Positions 12,401-24,100 of a DNA stretch of 64,000 nucleotides are shown in pieces. How positions within the stretch are numbered: the stretch's first letter is position 1; the number at the start of each line of letters is the position of its first letter. This DNA comes from Phaseolus vulgaris (lineage: Eukaryota; Streptophyta; Magnoliopsida; Fabales; Fabaceae). The stretch lies in assembly GCF_000499845.2 (NCBI RefSeq), contig NC_023759.2, forward strand, positions 43,479,172-43,543,171. Direction: 5' to 3'. A program made the position numbers and the translations under genes. The notes under the pieces are model-generated. The model saw nothing but the letters and a program-made list of their open reading frames with translations. It did not search any database and had not been told where the DNA came from.

Positions 12401-12822
12401 CCTACATAGATGACCCATGCAGTGGTACATACCCACTGATGCAAAAACTTAGGCAAGTGCTTGTAGACCATGCCTTGATAAATGCAGAGAATGAGAAGGA
12501 TGTCAACACATCAATCTTTCAAAAGATTGCAACCTTTGAGGAGGAGTTGAAGACCATCTTGCCAAAGGAGGTTGAAAGTACAAGGGCTGCTTATGAGAGT
12601 GGGAAAGCTGCAATTCCAAACAAGATAAAAGAATGCAGATCTTACCCACTCTACAAGTTTGTGAGAGAGGAGTTGGGCACTGGGTTGCTAACTGGAGAAA
12701 AGGTGAAGTCACCAGGTGAAGAGTTTGACAAGTTATTCACAGCAATATGCCAGGGCAAAATTATTGATCCTCTTCTCGAATGCCTTGGAGAGTGGAATGG
12801 AGCTCCTCTTCCAATTTGTTGA
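9471..12822 (+). CDS. PAL: Phenylalanine ammonia-lyase, tandem copy 2
   Basis: Same reaction and architecture as copy 1. Exons are 9471-9865 and 11073-12822; the 1207-bp intron (9866-11072) splits the Arg132 codon at the same phase. The product is 714 aa with MIO triad Ala200-Ser201-Gly202. Compared with copy 1, the protein differs near residues 10-13 (one residue shorter, AQNG in place of AHQNC) and by Glu for Asp in the segment SS(D/E)WVM. I see no amino-acid difference in exon 2. Nucleotide differences in exon 2 are only about a dozen, apparently all synonymous and mostly near its two ends. The stop codon is TGA rather than TAA. The intron shares only its first ~100 bp and a short stretch near its end with intron 1, so coding similarity greatly exceeds that of neighbouring DNA. 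Likely expressed under a similar MYB/G-box promoter. Confidence 0.97.
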
Positions 12823-13971
12823 TTTTACTGTCATTTTTATAAGTATTTTTCTCTGTATCTACGCAAGTGAAACCATAATCATTGAGTTTGGTAAGCCTTT
12901 TAACAAATCTACATGGAAAGCCGGATTCTAATGTTTCCTCCATGTCAGATAGGACCTTGTAATTTAATATTATAGTGAAATTTCAGTTGATTAATGATTC
13001 GTACTAATACTCATGTGTTACTTTTAATTTTTAAGAACGTTATGTATTTTAGATATAATTAATTATTTAGTTAGATTATATTGTGTTTTATTAAAATGAT
13101 ATTTCTATAAATAATAATAAAAATATCAAGAAAAATAAGAAAGCAATATATATACATATAAGTTAAAAGTGTTATAAAAGTATACAAAATTATAATATAT
13201 AAAATGTCTGTCGAAGTAAATTAATTATGTGTAGTGTGAGTATATGGTTTAAAATAATCTTTCCAGTAGTAGTCCAAAAGACGTGGATGATGAAATCTAT
13301 TTCATGAGTTGTCTGCTAATAATAAAAAAGAAATTGTTAAAAATATTTAATAATTATTAAATAAACAAGATTTAAGAAAAATGCATCCAGTACAAAGTGC
13401 ACTGACAATAAATGCCATGTTTTTATGTAGACTCTATCCAATTAATTAGGTCATTAATAACCTATTAGCTAATACGCGTGAATGTTTGGATGAAAATAAA
13501 TAAAATGAAAATGTAAGAAAAGTTTATAAAAATTTGTGAGGGAGGTGATAGGTGTAATTGAAATGTTATTATTTTTAATTGATAAAATTGTAAATTTATA
13601 ATTTTTTTATATTTAAAAATTATTAAAAAATTAATTTGATTTATTTATTTATAAATTATAATTATTTTTAAGTAAAATATTATTTAAATATTTATAATTA
13701 TAAATATTTGATAAAAATTTATTTTTATATTAGATAACATTATTATTTTTATCTCTACTCTTTTAATTAATATAATTATTATATAAATTTATTTTTTATT
13801 ATTAAAAAAATATTTATTTTTATTATTTCTTATATTTATAATATGATTAATTATGTTATTTATAATTATTATTATTTTTATAATTTTAATTATATTTAAA
13901 TTATAATTCTGTTTTAAATAAAATTAATAATAATTTGAGTTTAAAATAAATGGGTAAAAATGTAAATTAAT

Positions 13972-14017
<46 letters not shown>

Positions 14018-15100
14018 CACTTTCTTGACACTTATGTGTAAAGAAAATTTTAAGTGCCAAAAACATTTCGATTTCTGTGTTTTTTTTAATTTTTTTCTTT
14101 GGTTTTCCAATTTTTCTTGGTATACTCTGAGTATGAGTTTTCCCACCTTTTTTCACTCCCAGATACAAACAGAGTCTTATTGTAAACTTCACATTTAATT
14201 TAGTTTGATTAATGTTTATTACAGTAAGCTATCATATATTTTAATAAATATTAATATTTTAATTATTTATATAAATTTATATTTTTAATTTTAAAAAAAT
14301 AAATAAATTATGTTTTACATGTATTTTTATTTTATATTTTTTTATAAATATTAATATTTATTGTGGTTGTATTTTGATGTTGATTGTCAAAATATCAGAA
14401 TTTATTTATTTTCAAAGGATAAATGTCAAAATGTTCATAAAGTTGAAATGTAAATACTAATATGAAAATTGTCTTACATTCTAAAAACTAGTTATAAATA
14501 CAAGTAAACTTGAATATTTACTTTCGAAATTTGTTTGTGTTGTTGTGTTTATGTTTTCAATCATTTTTTGCCATAAGGTTGTAGAGAAGTATCAAGTGAC
14601 ATTATCATTTTTTATCGGTTCATATAGTATTTGTGATTAATATAATACTAATAAACTTAATGCACACGACTTTTAACTATTTATCCGCCTAATTTCTTAA
14701 ATTTGTTTTTTATAAGCTTTTCATTTCTTGTTTTATTTCTTAAAATGGAATAAAACATCAATATCTTATCAACATAAACTCTTAAGATTACAAGATGAAC
14801 TCATTCAATCAACATGTGTATAAATTGTGTAAGATGATTAAGAAATATAAAATTGGCTTGATAAAACTAATATAACTCTTCAAGAATATAGGATGAGTGA
14901 GACAAAATTAATCTAATCTTTCAAGAACATAGGATAAGTGGAAGAGAACAAGTTACACAATTATGTTTGATGGGTTAACAAATGAAAAAGGTGTTTGATT
15001 TATAACTTCTTGGTGAATAATCTTAAAGGAACGATTTTTCTTTATTCAAAATATCTCATACACATTTCTTGATGAATAATTTTAAATTGATGATTCTTCT
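12823..15100. other. AT-rich intergenic DNA downstream of PAL copy 2
   Basis: Begins with the copy 2 3' UTR. The rest is very AT-rich, with an (AT)n run at about 13974-14011. A stretch at about 13481-13600 (starting GTTTGGATGAAA) resembles one at about 47196-47330 and looks like a dispersed repeat. Two near-copies of a ~65-bp segment (CTTGGTGAATAATCTTAAA and CTTGATGAATAATTTTAAA) lie at about 15008 and 15067. No gene recognised. Confidence 0.6.
13974..14011. repeat. (AT)n microsatellite
   Basis: Uninterrupted TA dinucleotide run of about 37 bp in intergenic DNA. Confidence 0.9.
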
Positions 15101-15146
15101 TTATTCAAGATACCTAATACAAATGACAAACAACTGATAAAATATT

Positions 15147-15903
15147 TAAGATGTAGAATGATATGGAATATATTGGAGAAGAAAATGTAGTGCAAGTGGT
15201 TACTAATAATGCTGCAAATCTCAAGGCACATAGAGATTTATTAATGCAAAAAAAAATAAGGAAGAGATGTATTAGATCCCTTTCCCATTGCATTAATTTG
15301 ATATTTGAAGATTTTGACAAGAATTTGAAAGTCTATTAAAATATTATCAAGAAAGGAAGAAAAATCATCACATATATTTATGGTAGAACAATGCTAATTA
15401 GCTTTAGAAAAGAAATACTTGATAAGACCAAATATAACTAAATTTGTCATGACTTATTTAACTTTAGCTTGTCTTCATGTGTTGAAAACATCATTATAGA
15501 CCATATATTAGCTTTGAAGAGTAAAAAACAATCAAGTTTAAAACTTCACATCAGGGAAAAAAGGTTGAAAATGTAGTATTGAAAGTTTTGGAAGAATGTC
15601 TCTTCATGTGCCTTAAAGTTATTCTCACTCTTATGATGATCCTAAGATTGGTAAACTCAGATATAAAACCTACAATAAATTTTTTATATGTAAGGTGATT
15701 GAGATTGACTGTGCAAAAGAAAAGATTAAATGTAATTTTAATAATATTAAGAAAGATAAAAAAAAATTATAACTTATTTGGTTTATGTGATGTATAAATT
15801 AAAGTTAAAGAATAAACAAATTAGAAAAAATATTATTATTCCATTCGATGATATTGAAGCAAATGATGATGTTGTTGCGATTGAGCTAACTCAATTTGAT
15901 TAA
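15147..15903 (+). pseudogene. Degenerate hAT-type (DUF659) transposase fragment
   Basis: Three blocks, in different frames or separated by stops, resemble plant hAT transposases of the DUF659 class. Block 1 (about 15155-15330) contains EENVVQVVTNNAANLKA, the RNase-H-like segment usually reading VVTDNAANLKAAG, with the key Asp replaced by Asn. Block 2 (about 15421-15497) reads IRPNITKFVMTYLTLACL, matching the RP-x-x-TRF-x-T-x-FLTL segment. Block 3 (15775-15903) reads YLVYVMYKLKLK and later IPFDDIEANDD, like the C-terminal LVYVHYNLRL and LDDID part. The order is correct, but stops and frameshifts make it dead. No BED zinc finger or terminal repeats were located. Confidence 0.75.
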
Positions 15904-15937
15904 TATAGAAGATGGAGCAATAAGAGATACAACTCTA

Positions 15938-16145
15938 CACTTGATGTATGTTGATAGTATAACTTTTGAGGCCAATTTACGTGATCAACATTATGATGAA
16001 GATGATGACAAAAATGATGATATTAATTAGAATGAGATACAACACTAGATACACTAGATCTTTTTGATCTTGATAGTATAATTTTTGAGACCAATGGTGA
16101 TCAACATTATGATGAAAATGATGATGCAAATAATGATATTATTGA
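15938..16145 (+). repeat. Two-copy repeat after the dead transposase
   Basis: Segments of about 100 bp at about 15938-16042 and 16047-16145 are imperfect direct copies (shared core GATCAACATTATGATGAA followed by GATGAT-rich DNA). Translated, each gives an acidic Asp-rich tail like the C-termini of hAT transposases. This looks like a local duplication within the dead element. Confidence 0.6.
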
Positions 16146-17312
16146 GAATTAGACATTGAAACTTAACATTTATCTATTTCTAATTATTTAATCTTTATAT
16201 TTTAACAATTTATGTTTTATAATATTTGCATGAACTTCTTTATTCGGGATAATTTGAAATTATGTAATTTTAGTTATTTTAGTAGTGTGAACTTTTTTTT
16301 AAGTACTTTGCTTAATTATATTATTAAAATGTTAAATTACCATGTTATTTGTATATATATTTTTTTTCATATGAACTAAAACTCTTAAGAGTTTAGGAGC
16401 CAAGTTCCCTGACCAAGTTTCCAGAACTTCCACGACTTTTTTTACTTTTTATAAACTCTTAAGTTCGATAACCTTGATTAAACCTTATTAAACAATTTAA
16501 AACAGTTTAAGCATTTATTCAACATTATAAATATTTTCTTTTCTAATAATAATATATTTTCTTGTTTCATATACTCGGGAGCACATAACAAAAAAAATTA
16601 ATAGTTGTTCAGTTATATAACGTATTTACATTCATTTCACCAGACGACTACACTGGTTCAGAATTTGGTGTACAGATAATTTTTCACGATACTAAGGTTG
16701 CAATTCTATATAATGTCAAGGCAATTGCTGAAGAAGATGAAGCGGCTGCAGAGGGGACAAGTAAATTGTAGCCATCAGGAAAATTATTGCACAACTGAAT
16801 TATTGCACAAGTGAGTTGATTTCTTCTGGATGGATGGCTGTCCAAGGTTTGACCTTGACCATCACCGTAGGAGTGAACAAGGATGGGTTATGAGTGGACT
16901 GGAGCAGTGACATGAGAACTAGGCATTCCTCTCTGCAGAAGGGAAGAAGACTACCAAGTAGATTCAGGAGTTGCATATGCATGAAACACAAATAATAGGC
17001 ACGCAAAGGTGCATTCACCACATCAATAATTATGCAGTTTAGGTACAAACAACTAAAAAATAAAAAGTCAGGTTAGCTATACAGCTGAAAGAATTGTGTT
17101 TAGCAAAAACACGGTGCATAAGTTAGTAAATGAGTCTAGAATACATTTAAATCTGGATTGGTGAATTCCTGCCTTGGATTCTAATGGAGGGAAGTTGGGT
17201 GATTACTCATGGTAAATAAGTCTAGATTATAAATATCTAGGTATACGGGATAATTAATGTAGAATTTTTTCCATTAATTTCCCTAATCTGTTTCTATTCT
17301 ACCTAATAACTA
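16146..17312. other. Region downstream of the MOM1-like gene
   Basis: AT-rich DNA and the probable 3' end of the MOM1-like gene on the minus strand. A possible last exon starts at about 16937 (after TTCCCTTCTGCAG on the minus strand). Its peptide GMPSSHVTAPVHS resembles a MOM1-family tail segment, but joining it in frame to the last confident exon could not be settled. Nothing else recognised. Confidence 0.4.
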
Positions 17313-18143
17313 TTATACAGTAAATGGATAATTAACAGACTCAACAAATATACAAACCATGATCTCGATACCTTGTTCTGAGCATTGTCCCACAGCCCTT
17401 TCACAACCATCAAGCATATGGATCCAAACTTCAGCTAATACCTCACTGCTCAACACTAACTTACATTGTGTCTCAAGTTCCATTTTTTTGAGTGCTCCTT
17501 CAGTATCAACATTCTGAAGCAAAATCCTGTACTTTTCACTCAATTTTTCAACCTCCTTTTCATATTCAGATCGAAGCAGCGATATCTGCTCCACAAAGAA
17601 ACAAAATGTAAGCTGAAAGTAGAAGGAACCGGAACTCACAGATAATATTAAGAAAGATGTGGGGTAAAGAAAGAAATGGATTGCTGCTCGTACCTTCTGC
17701 TCATGTATCTTGAAGGCTTCTTCATTATCCTTTTCTATTCTCTCAATTTCAATTAGTAGTGGATCTATGAAGGCTTCTTCATTCGTGTTTTCTATTCTCT
17801 CCATTTCATCCAGTAGTGAGTCTAGGTAGGCAAGGTGGGATATTTCAGATGCCACATGGTGATGTTGAAAATAACCACTGTTCATATATCCAGGAATAGT
17901 AAAGCTGTCAGGTACATGTGTCATATTTTCATTCATGGCCACACTTGTGAATGGTTGCAGTATCACAGGTGAACCAAAGGAAGAGTTAACTGGTTCCACA
18001 AGGTCGTTTGGTGCTTCCAATATTACTTCAGCCTCATGAATGTAACAATGATCCTCACGATTATGATAAAAAATATCATCTAGAGGCGTGACAGTACTAG
18101 CTGAATTGTGCTCCGGAATAGATGGAATATCAGACGTTGCTAT
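17313..18143 (-). other. CMM2-like coiled coil of the MOM1-like protein
   Basis: Exons 18143-17694 and 17585-17313 encode repeated acidic helical text (DEMERIENTNEEAFIDPLL, IEIERIEKDNEEAFKIHEQK), then SEYEKEVEKLSEKYRILLQ and LETQCKLVLSSEVLAE. In Arabidopsis the CMM2 motif of MOM1 dimerises as a coiled coil, is needed for silencing and recruits partner SUMO ligase-like proteins (PIAL2). The short repeat of the ER-IE-x-x-NEEAF text suggests a small internal duplication. Confidence 0.75.
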
Positions 18144-21100
18144 CTGAAAGATACAAGGAACAGGTGTGGACGCATATGATGAGAATATTTTCAGAGCACT
18201 CCAAATAAACATCCCATGGCCCTTTTATCTTATTTATTATAATAAAATAAAAATAATTATATTTCTGTTAAAATAATAAAGAAAATCTTTCTTTTCGGTA
18301 ACCTCAAGTCAAACAATTCAATAGGCAGTCTATATTCTTACATTTAACATTATTTTAGCAATTGAATCTAGGACACGTCAAGGTATTATTTGAACAAGAG
18401 TATGCAGAGCAATCTATCTTGCTTTTTCTTTAACTTATTATCTAATGAAGTGGGGGCACGGGAAGAATAATTCAGATCAATCAAGTCCCACCACAGTCTA
18501 TATAATAATGTGTTACAAGACAGAAACTTCTATACTTATTTTCAATTTAGAAAAGAATAGAGCTCCTCCTTACAGCAAAGGAAACTACTAAACTAGAAAA
18601 CAGCCAAATCTGATGACACAATAGACTAAGGAAAACTAAAGATCAAAATAGGAATGAACACTATACATTATCCAATTCTCTTCCCCTGTTAGTGTAGATA
18701 TGGGTCTCTCCTGCTAGTTGTGATTGACTAACTCGTAGTTAGACTTAGTAAGATTGTAACTGTAATGTGGATTAGCTGTGCTTAGTAAGCTACTCAGTAA
18801 CAGTGAAAAGGCAGACGTTCAGACCCATATGAGAGGTTGTTCTGGTGGAAAGGTAGGCGTTCAGTTTAATGCCAAGGGTGCTACAAATTTGATGTGAAGC
18901 CCATGTCTGCAATCTCCGCTTCCTCAACAAATGCATTTGTTACATCATTCTTCAACTCCTATTGAGTTTCCTCACCCTAACCATGGTCAACCAAGTCATC
19001 CCTGGCAGTATCAACCTATGAGCAGCTAACTAATCTACCAACTATCAGTCTCAACCATGGTATGTTGATAAAGGTGCTACACACCAAATAATCATACTTG
19101 GAAATGGTCCAAGTTTGCCTGTTCTCTCTGTTAGTTCAGCATCTTTTCCATCTTCTATCAATTCTAGAATTAATCTCATCCATTTGTCCCGTCATGTCAT
19201 GACCAAAAATCTTGTGAGTGTTAGTGAGTTTTCACTTGATAACTGTATGCTGGGTTTTACCCCTTTCATTGTCTTGTCAAATCACAAAACTCTTGTAAAG
19301 TTCGCCTAAAAGGAAACTTGGGTGTTAATGGTCTCTACTTTTCACTACTGATCTCTAATCGGTGATTAATGTTCAGTAAATAATGTTCACTGCTGTCAAC
19401 GTAAAACTGTAATAAACCCACAAGTTTGAGGAAGAACGTTAATTTATACATGGGTTTTTCCTGGTAGCTTTCTTAGGATCTTTCTAGTTCAATCTTTGTT
19501 GTAACTAACTAACAGTTAGTTAGACTTTGCGGTAACCTATAATGTGTAGGCTTAGCTTGCATAGTAAACTGCACAGTAACAGTATAAATATAGTTGCTTG
19601 TACTCTTATTCAAGTAACCATAGATTTTACATCCCCCAATTTCCTCTAGCCAACTGTGCATACTATATTAGAGATTTCCCCCTTTCAACCAATTTCTCCA
19701 TGCCTCCACTCTGTTTCTTTCATCATATTTCCATCCTTGTCCCTTTTTACTTCTCATTCACCATGCCTTAGTATTGCTAGGCCCATTTTTCTGTTTTCCT
19801 ATCCAATGCATGTGGGAGCGGCTCATCAATGTGATTCATAAACAGAATACACATCAGTCAAGTGCACATCTAATGCCAATGTATAAAAAATATAGAAACT
19901 GCCAAGGCATTCTAGTAAATGGAGGTTAAATTGTATACTAGGTTCAGAGACTTTTCAAATAAAGAAATATAAAGAGCTCAATGTGGTTAGAGCAAAGCAA
20001 TGTTTTTGAGATTGTGAGATAGATCATAAACTCACAATATTATGGTCCCACACTCATTGCGAGCTAGATTAAACTTGAAATTGGACTTGGGTGAGATTGA
20101 AGCAAAATTGCAGCAGCAAGATCATGGGATCAAGTGAGATTCTCAATCCTGCAAGTGGAATTTTTTATATCATTGGCAGGATCTTATGATCCTTATTACC
20201 ACCCTATGTTTTGTGATGTTGCCACACCCTTCCCCCTCCAAACCCCAAGTAGGATCTTGATCTTGAGTCTTGACAGCATTGGATTATCATTTTAGTTTAA
20301 AGGAAGTGTAAAACTATGTTCAAAAAGAGCTGTTAATGTGGTCGTTGTAGAAGAAAAGGATCCCTCTAAACAATTTTAGGTGAGAGATACATCCTTTTTC
20401 CTTTAACATGTTGAAGAACCTGATAGTAGACGCTTTTACATTACGAAATATTAACTAAAAGAGCTATATCGCATTTGCTCAAGATCATTATGCTAAACAT
20501 GTAGTTAAACCACAAGCTCATCATAATAATCCAATAGAAATATAAATGAAAACGGAAGAAAAAGGAAAGCCTGGATTGTACTAAAAAATGTTCGGCAAGA
20601 AACTAGAGTCATATAGAAGAAAGAATTAAAATCTTAACCACCCAAGTGGTGTAGATAATGACTTTCAAGTTTGTTGCCATGCTCACAAGGCAACACAAAG
20701 TGACCACAGTTTGTTGTTTTGTTTCTAAAACACAGATTATCAATAAACATAAAAAAAAATAACACCAGAAGGCTTCTTGTACAAAAAACTACTAACCTGA
20801 GGCAACGGCCACAAATTAGCATCCGATGGTTGTGTATATAAGGTTGTCTCAGCAAACTTCAGACCAATTGACTCATTACATACAGGACTCATTACACTGC
20901 CCCACAGTCTGGCCTCAGGAACAGCAGAACCAATGGAAGTTACAGCATTTGCCTCAACACTGTCAAGCTGCAAAGAATGAGTAGACATATTCATAGCATT
21001 CTCAATAGCAACCAATTCATTCATTAAAACTTGAGGATCTTCACAAACTTTGCCATCAGATTGTGTAATATCTGTACTTCTAATAGGACTCTGTTTTTCC

Positions 21101-24100
21101 AAATAATCAGTAAGAGGGTTGACATCATTACCCCCATGCTCAAGAGCTGAATCTTCTGCAGCTATTAAGGGCGTAGATTCCATGATGTCATCTTCAGAGC
21201 CAAACTCCAAGGAGAGAGAAATTGCTTCCACAGGAAAACTAGTGGGTGTATTTGGAAATGAACAAATTCCAAGAGTAAAAGTCTGGTCACATGAAACCCC
21301 TGTTGTGGGAGATTTCATTGTAAGATCATGTTCATTATTGACAGATTTCACAAGTTTTGTAACACAAGTATCCAGAAAATCATTCTGCCTCTCCTCCGTC
21401 AAATTATTCAGCTCAGGCATGGTAGTTTCTGAAGCACCATTTGTATTATATTTCTCAACACACGGTCCATTCGGTATATAATTAGAAAATTTCTTCACAT
21501 GTTTCCACAGTTCTGAGTAGACATCTGTGGCTTCCTCTTCATTGCAATTGAAATTCAAGCACAGTTTTGCTAGAGTGAGTGAATCCTTCCTATCAATCTC
21601 ATGTTTCAACAAAGAAGCTGCCAGCCAACACTAAGATACACAGACTTCATCACACAAGTATGATATAATGCTTAATGACTAGTAATATTTGTTTCACAAA
21701 CAAAGTTTTCTCCAAACAAGTATTCACATAAACAACAGAGTGCAAAACTTAGCAACCCAAAACACCGTTTGCAACATATTAAGTGTGGCTGACAATTCGA
21801 ACTCAAACATGATTTGAGACAGAAAAAGATAAAATGCAAGAGTGAATCGCGAATTCTTTATTTTATTTTTAAGGAAGCTATGCCAGTTCCAAGGTGGATG
21901 GTTTATCCTGGATACCCTACTGACAAAATTACCATAACTTAACAGTCAAAACATTCATAAAAATTCACACAACATTCCAGCAGTTTCCCAAAAATTCGTC
22001 ATAGGTGTAGGAAATATGTGATAACACTCTAAGTGCTCATGTTTTTATAGGCTTATTTTTTTATCTTTCTTATTTTCTGATTTTTAGCATAGATTTGTAT
22101 ATTCATTAGTAAATAAGGGTTGTAATAAAGTTTGTATAAAAACTGTTTTTTCCGCTCAAATTTTGCATAGACAGTCTGATTAGTTGCTTATGATTTTTGT
22201 AGGGATATTTTCGAGTTGATCTTTGACTTATGGAGCTTTAATGAAGAAAATAGGATGATGAAGATTGGAAGTTCTAAGCTTAAAGGAATAAATCACAAAT
22301 CTGCTGCACAGAAGGCATTACACGGTCTAAAGGCTGGAAGACAGTAGGGACTTGTTGTAATAGATTTTCGGTGGGCCCGATTTTTGTTTTAGCTTGGGCC
22401 CATCCATTTGTAGTGATTCAGAACCTTATAAATAGAGAACTTAAGAAAAAGGAGAGAATTCGGTAGATAGACAACTTAGCATTTCCATTTCAGTTTTTAC
22501 AGTTTTCAGTTGTACTGTCTTCTAGTGTATTGAGTTTTCAGATTTGACTATTCGAGTTCTTAATTTTCTCTTCTACTCCTTACGCTTGATCTTCTTTTAT
22601 GCTATTGATTCTACAACTTTACATTTGGAAGATAATTGAATTCTGAAAATGGGTGACAGCAAACTTGAAATTGTGTTAGACGATGTTCTATCCAAGTTGT
22701 TTTCTTCTTTGAAATCGTTTAGAATTCAGTTCTCGAGTGAGAACTACTTTCTTTGAATATACAAACTGATTGGTTCTGTATTTTCTTCATTTAACAAGGA
22801 ATTCAAACATGGGTTTCTTGCATTCAAGATTGAAGATAACTTGACCATGGTTTCTATTCACTCTTGAGCGTTTCCCGAAAGAATTTTTCTTATCTTTACT
22901 ACAATTCCTTTTAATTTCTGTTTGTTTACTATTTGGCATTTAAATTTTCAATTTCTGCACTTAATTCATTTACAATTCAGCTTTGTTACAATTGCAATTT
23001 AAAGTCCAGTTATGCTCTGTTTCCTGTTTCTGGTTTTAGTCATCAGTTTCATTGTTTCTCGCCTTAAGAAATTCTTTCATTTCTTTTCAATTTCGGATTG
23101 ATTACAATTTTTGTTGTTTACAGTTATTGCACGTTACATTTCTGCCTTTTACATTTCCATTAGCGCTCCATTTTGTGTTGTTGAGACTATTAGACGGTCT
23201 AGTTGTTGACTAGACGGTCTAATAGTTGCCTTGTTTTTACACTTTACGAATTCATTTGTGTTTCACCTTTTGCTTTAAATTTAGTTTGTAGTTTCAATTC
23301 ATGTATTACTTGAATCGTCTAGTGAATTTTTCTTTTAACCTTCTAATACATACTTTGTTTTTGTTTCTTCACTATAATTTTAGTTTCTATCTATTTAATT
23401 CCAATTTTTTATTTACGTTTCTAGTTTACATTTAATTCTTTTGCACAATTTCATTTATTTTTCAGTATCTACAGTTTAATTGTTGGTAGACGGTCTACTA
23501 CATTTTCGTTTCTTCTTGATTCTAATCTCCATCCAAAACCCCCAATTTTAATTTAGGAAAGAAAGAATACCAAACAATGGATTCAATCAAGATGTGTTCT
23601 CAGGATTCGACCTAGATTATTGACCTATATTACATTTCAAGGGGAACTTAGTTTTGTTTGATAAACTAGGTGTCACAAAAATGCTCTATCAATATGCTAC
23701 AAAATGTATAAGCTAAAACAAAATTTCTCTAGAAGTAATTGTTGCTAGCCATGCCTAGTTTGAGGTAGACATGCATTATGAACAACTGGGGAGCTTAAAC
23801 CACTAAACATGTACAAGGTAGTAAGAATTCAAATTATTTGCAGAAGAATTAAAAAGAAAAAAGAAATATATTAGTTCTAGTAGCTCCTTTCTTTCTCAAA
23901 AGATGCACAATGATTCGTCCATAATCGAAGTGACCATCTACTAATGTTATAAAAATTCAGAGTAAATACTAACCACAGATATTTCAAAAGCCTGTACAGT
24001 AGAAACTTCTTGGCAATTAACATTGTAATGTTTGAATATGTCCTCAAGAATCCTCAGGGCAACAACCTTGACATTTTTCTACACATGAAACCAAATGAAG

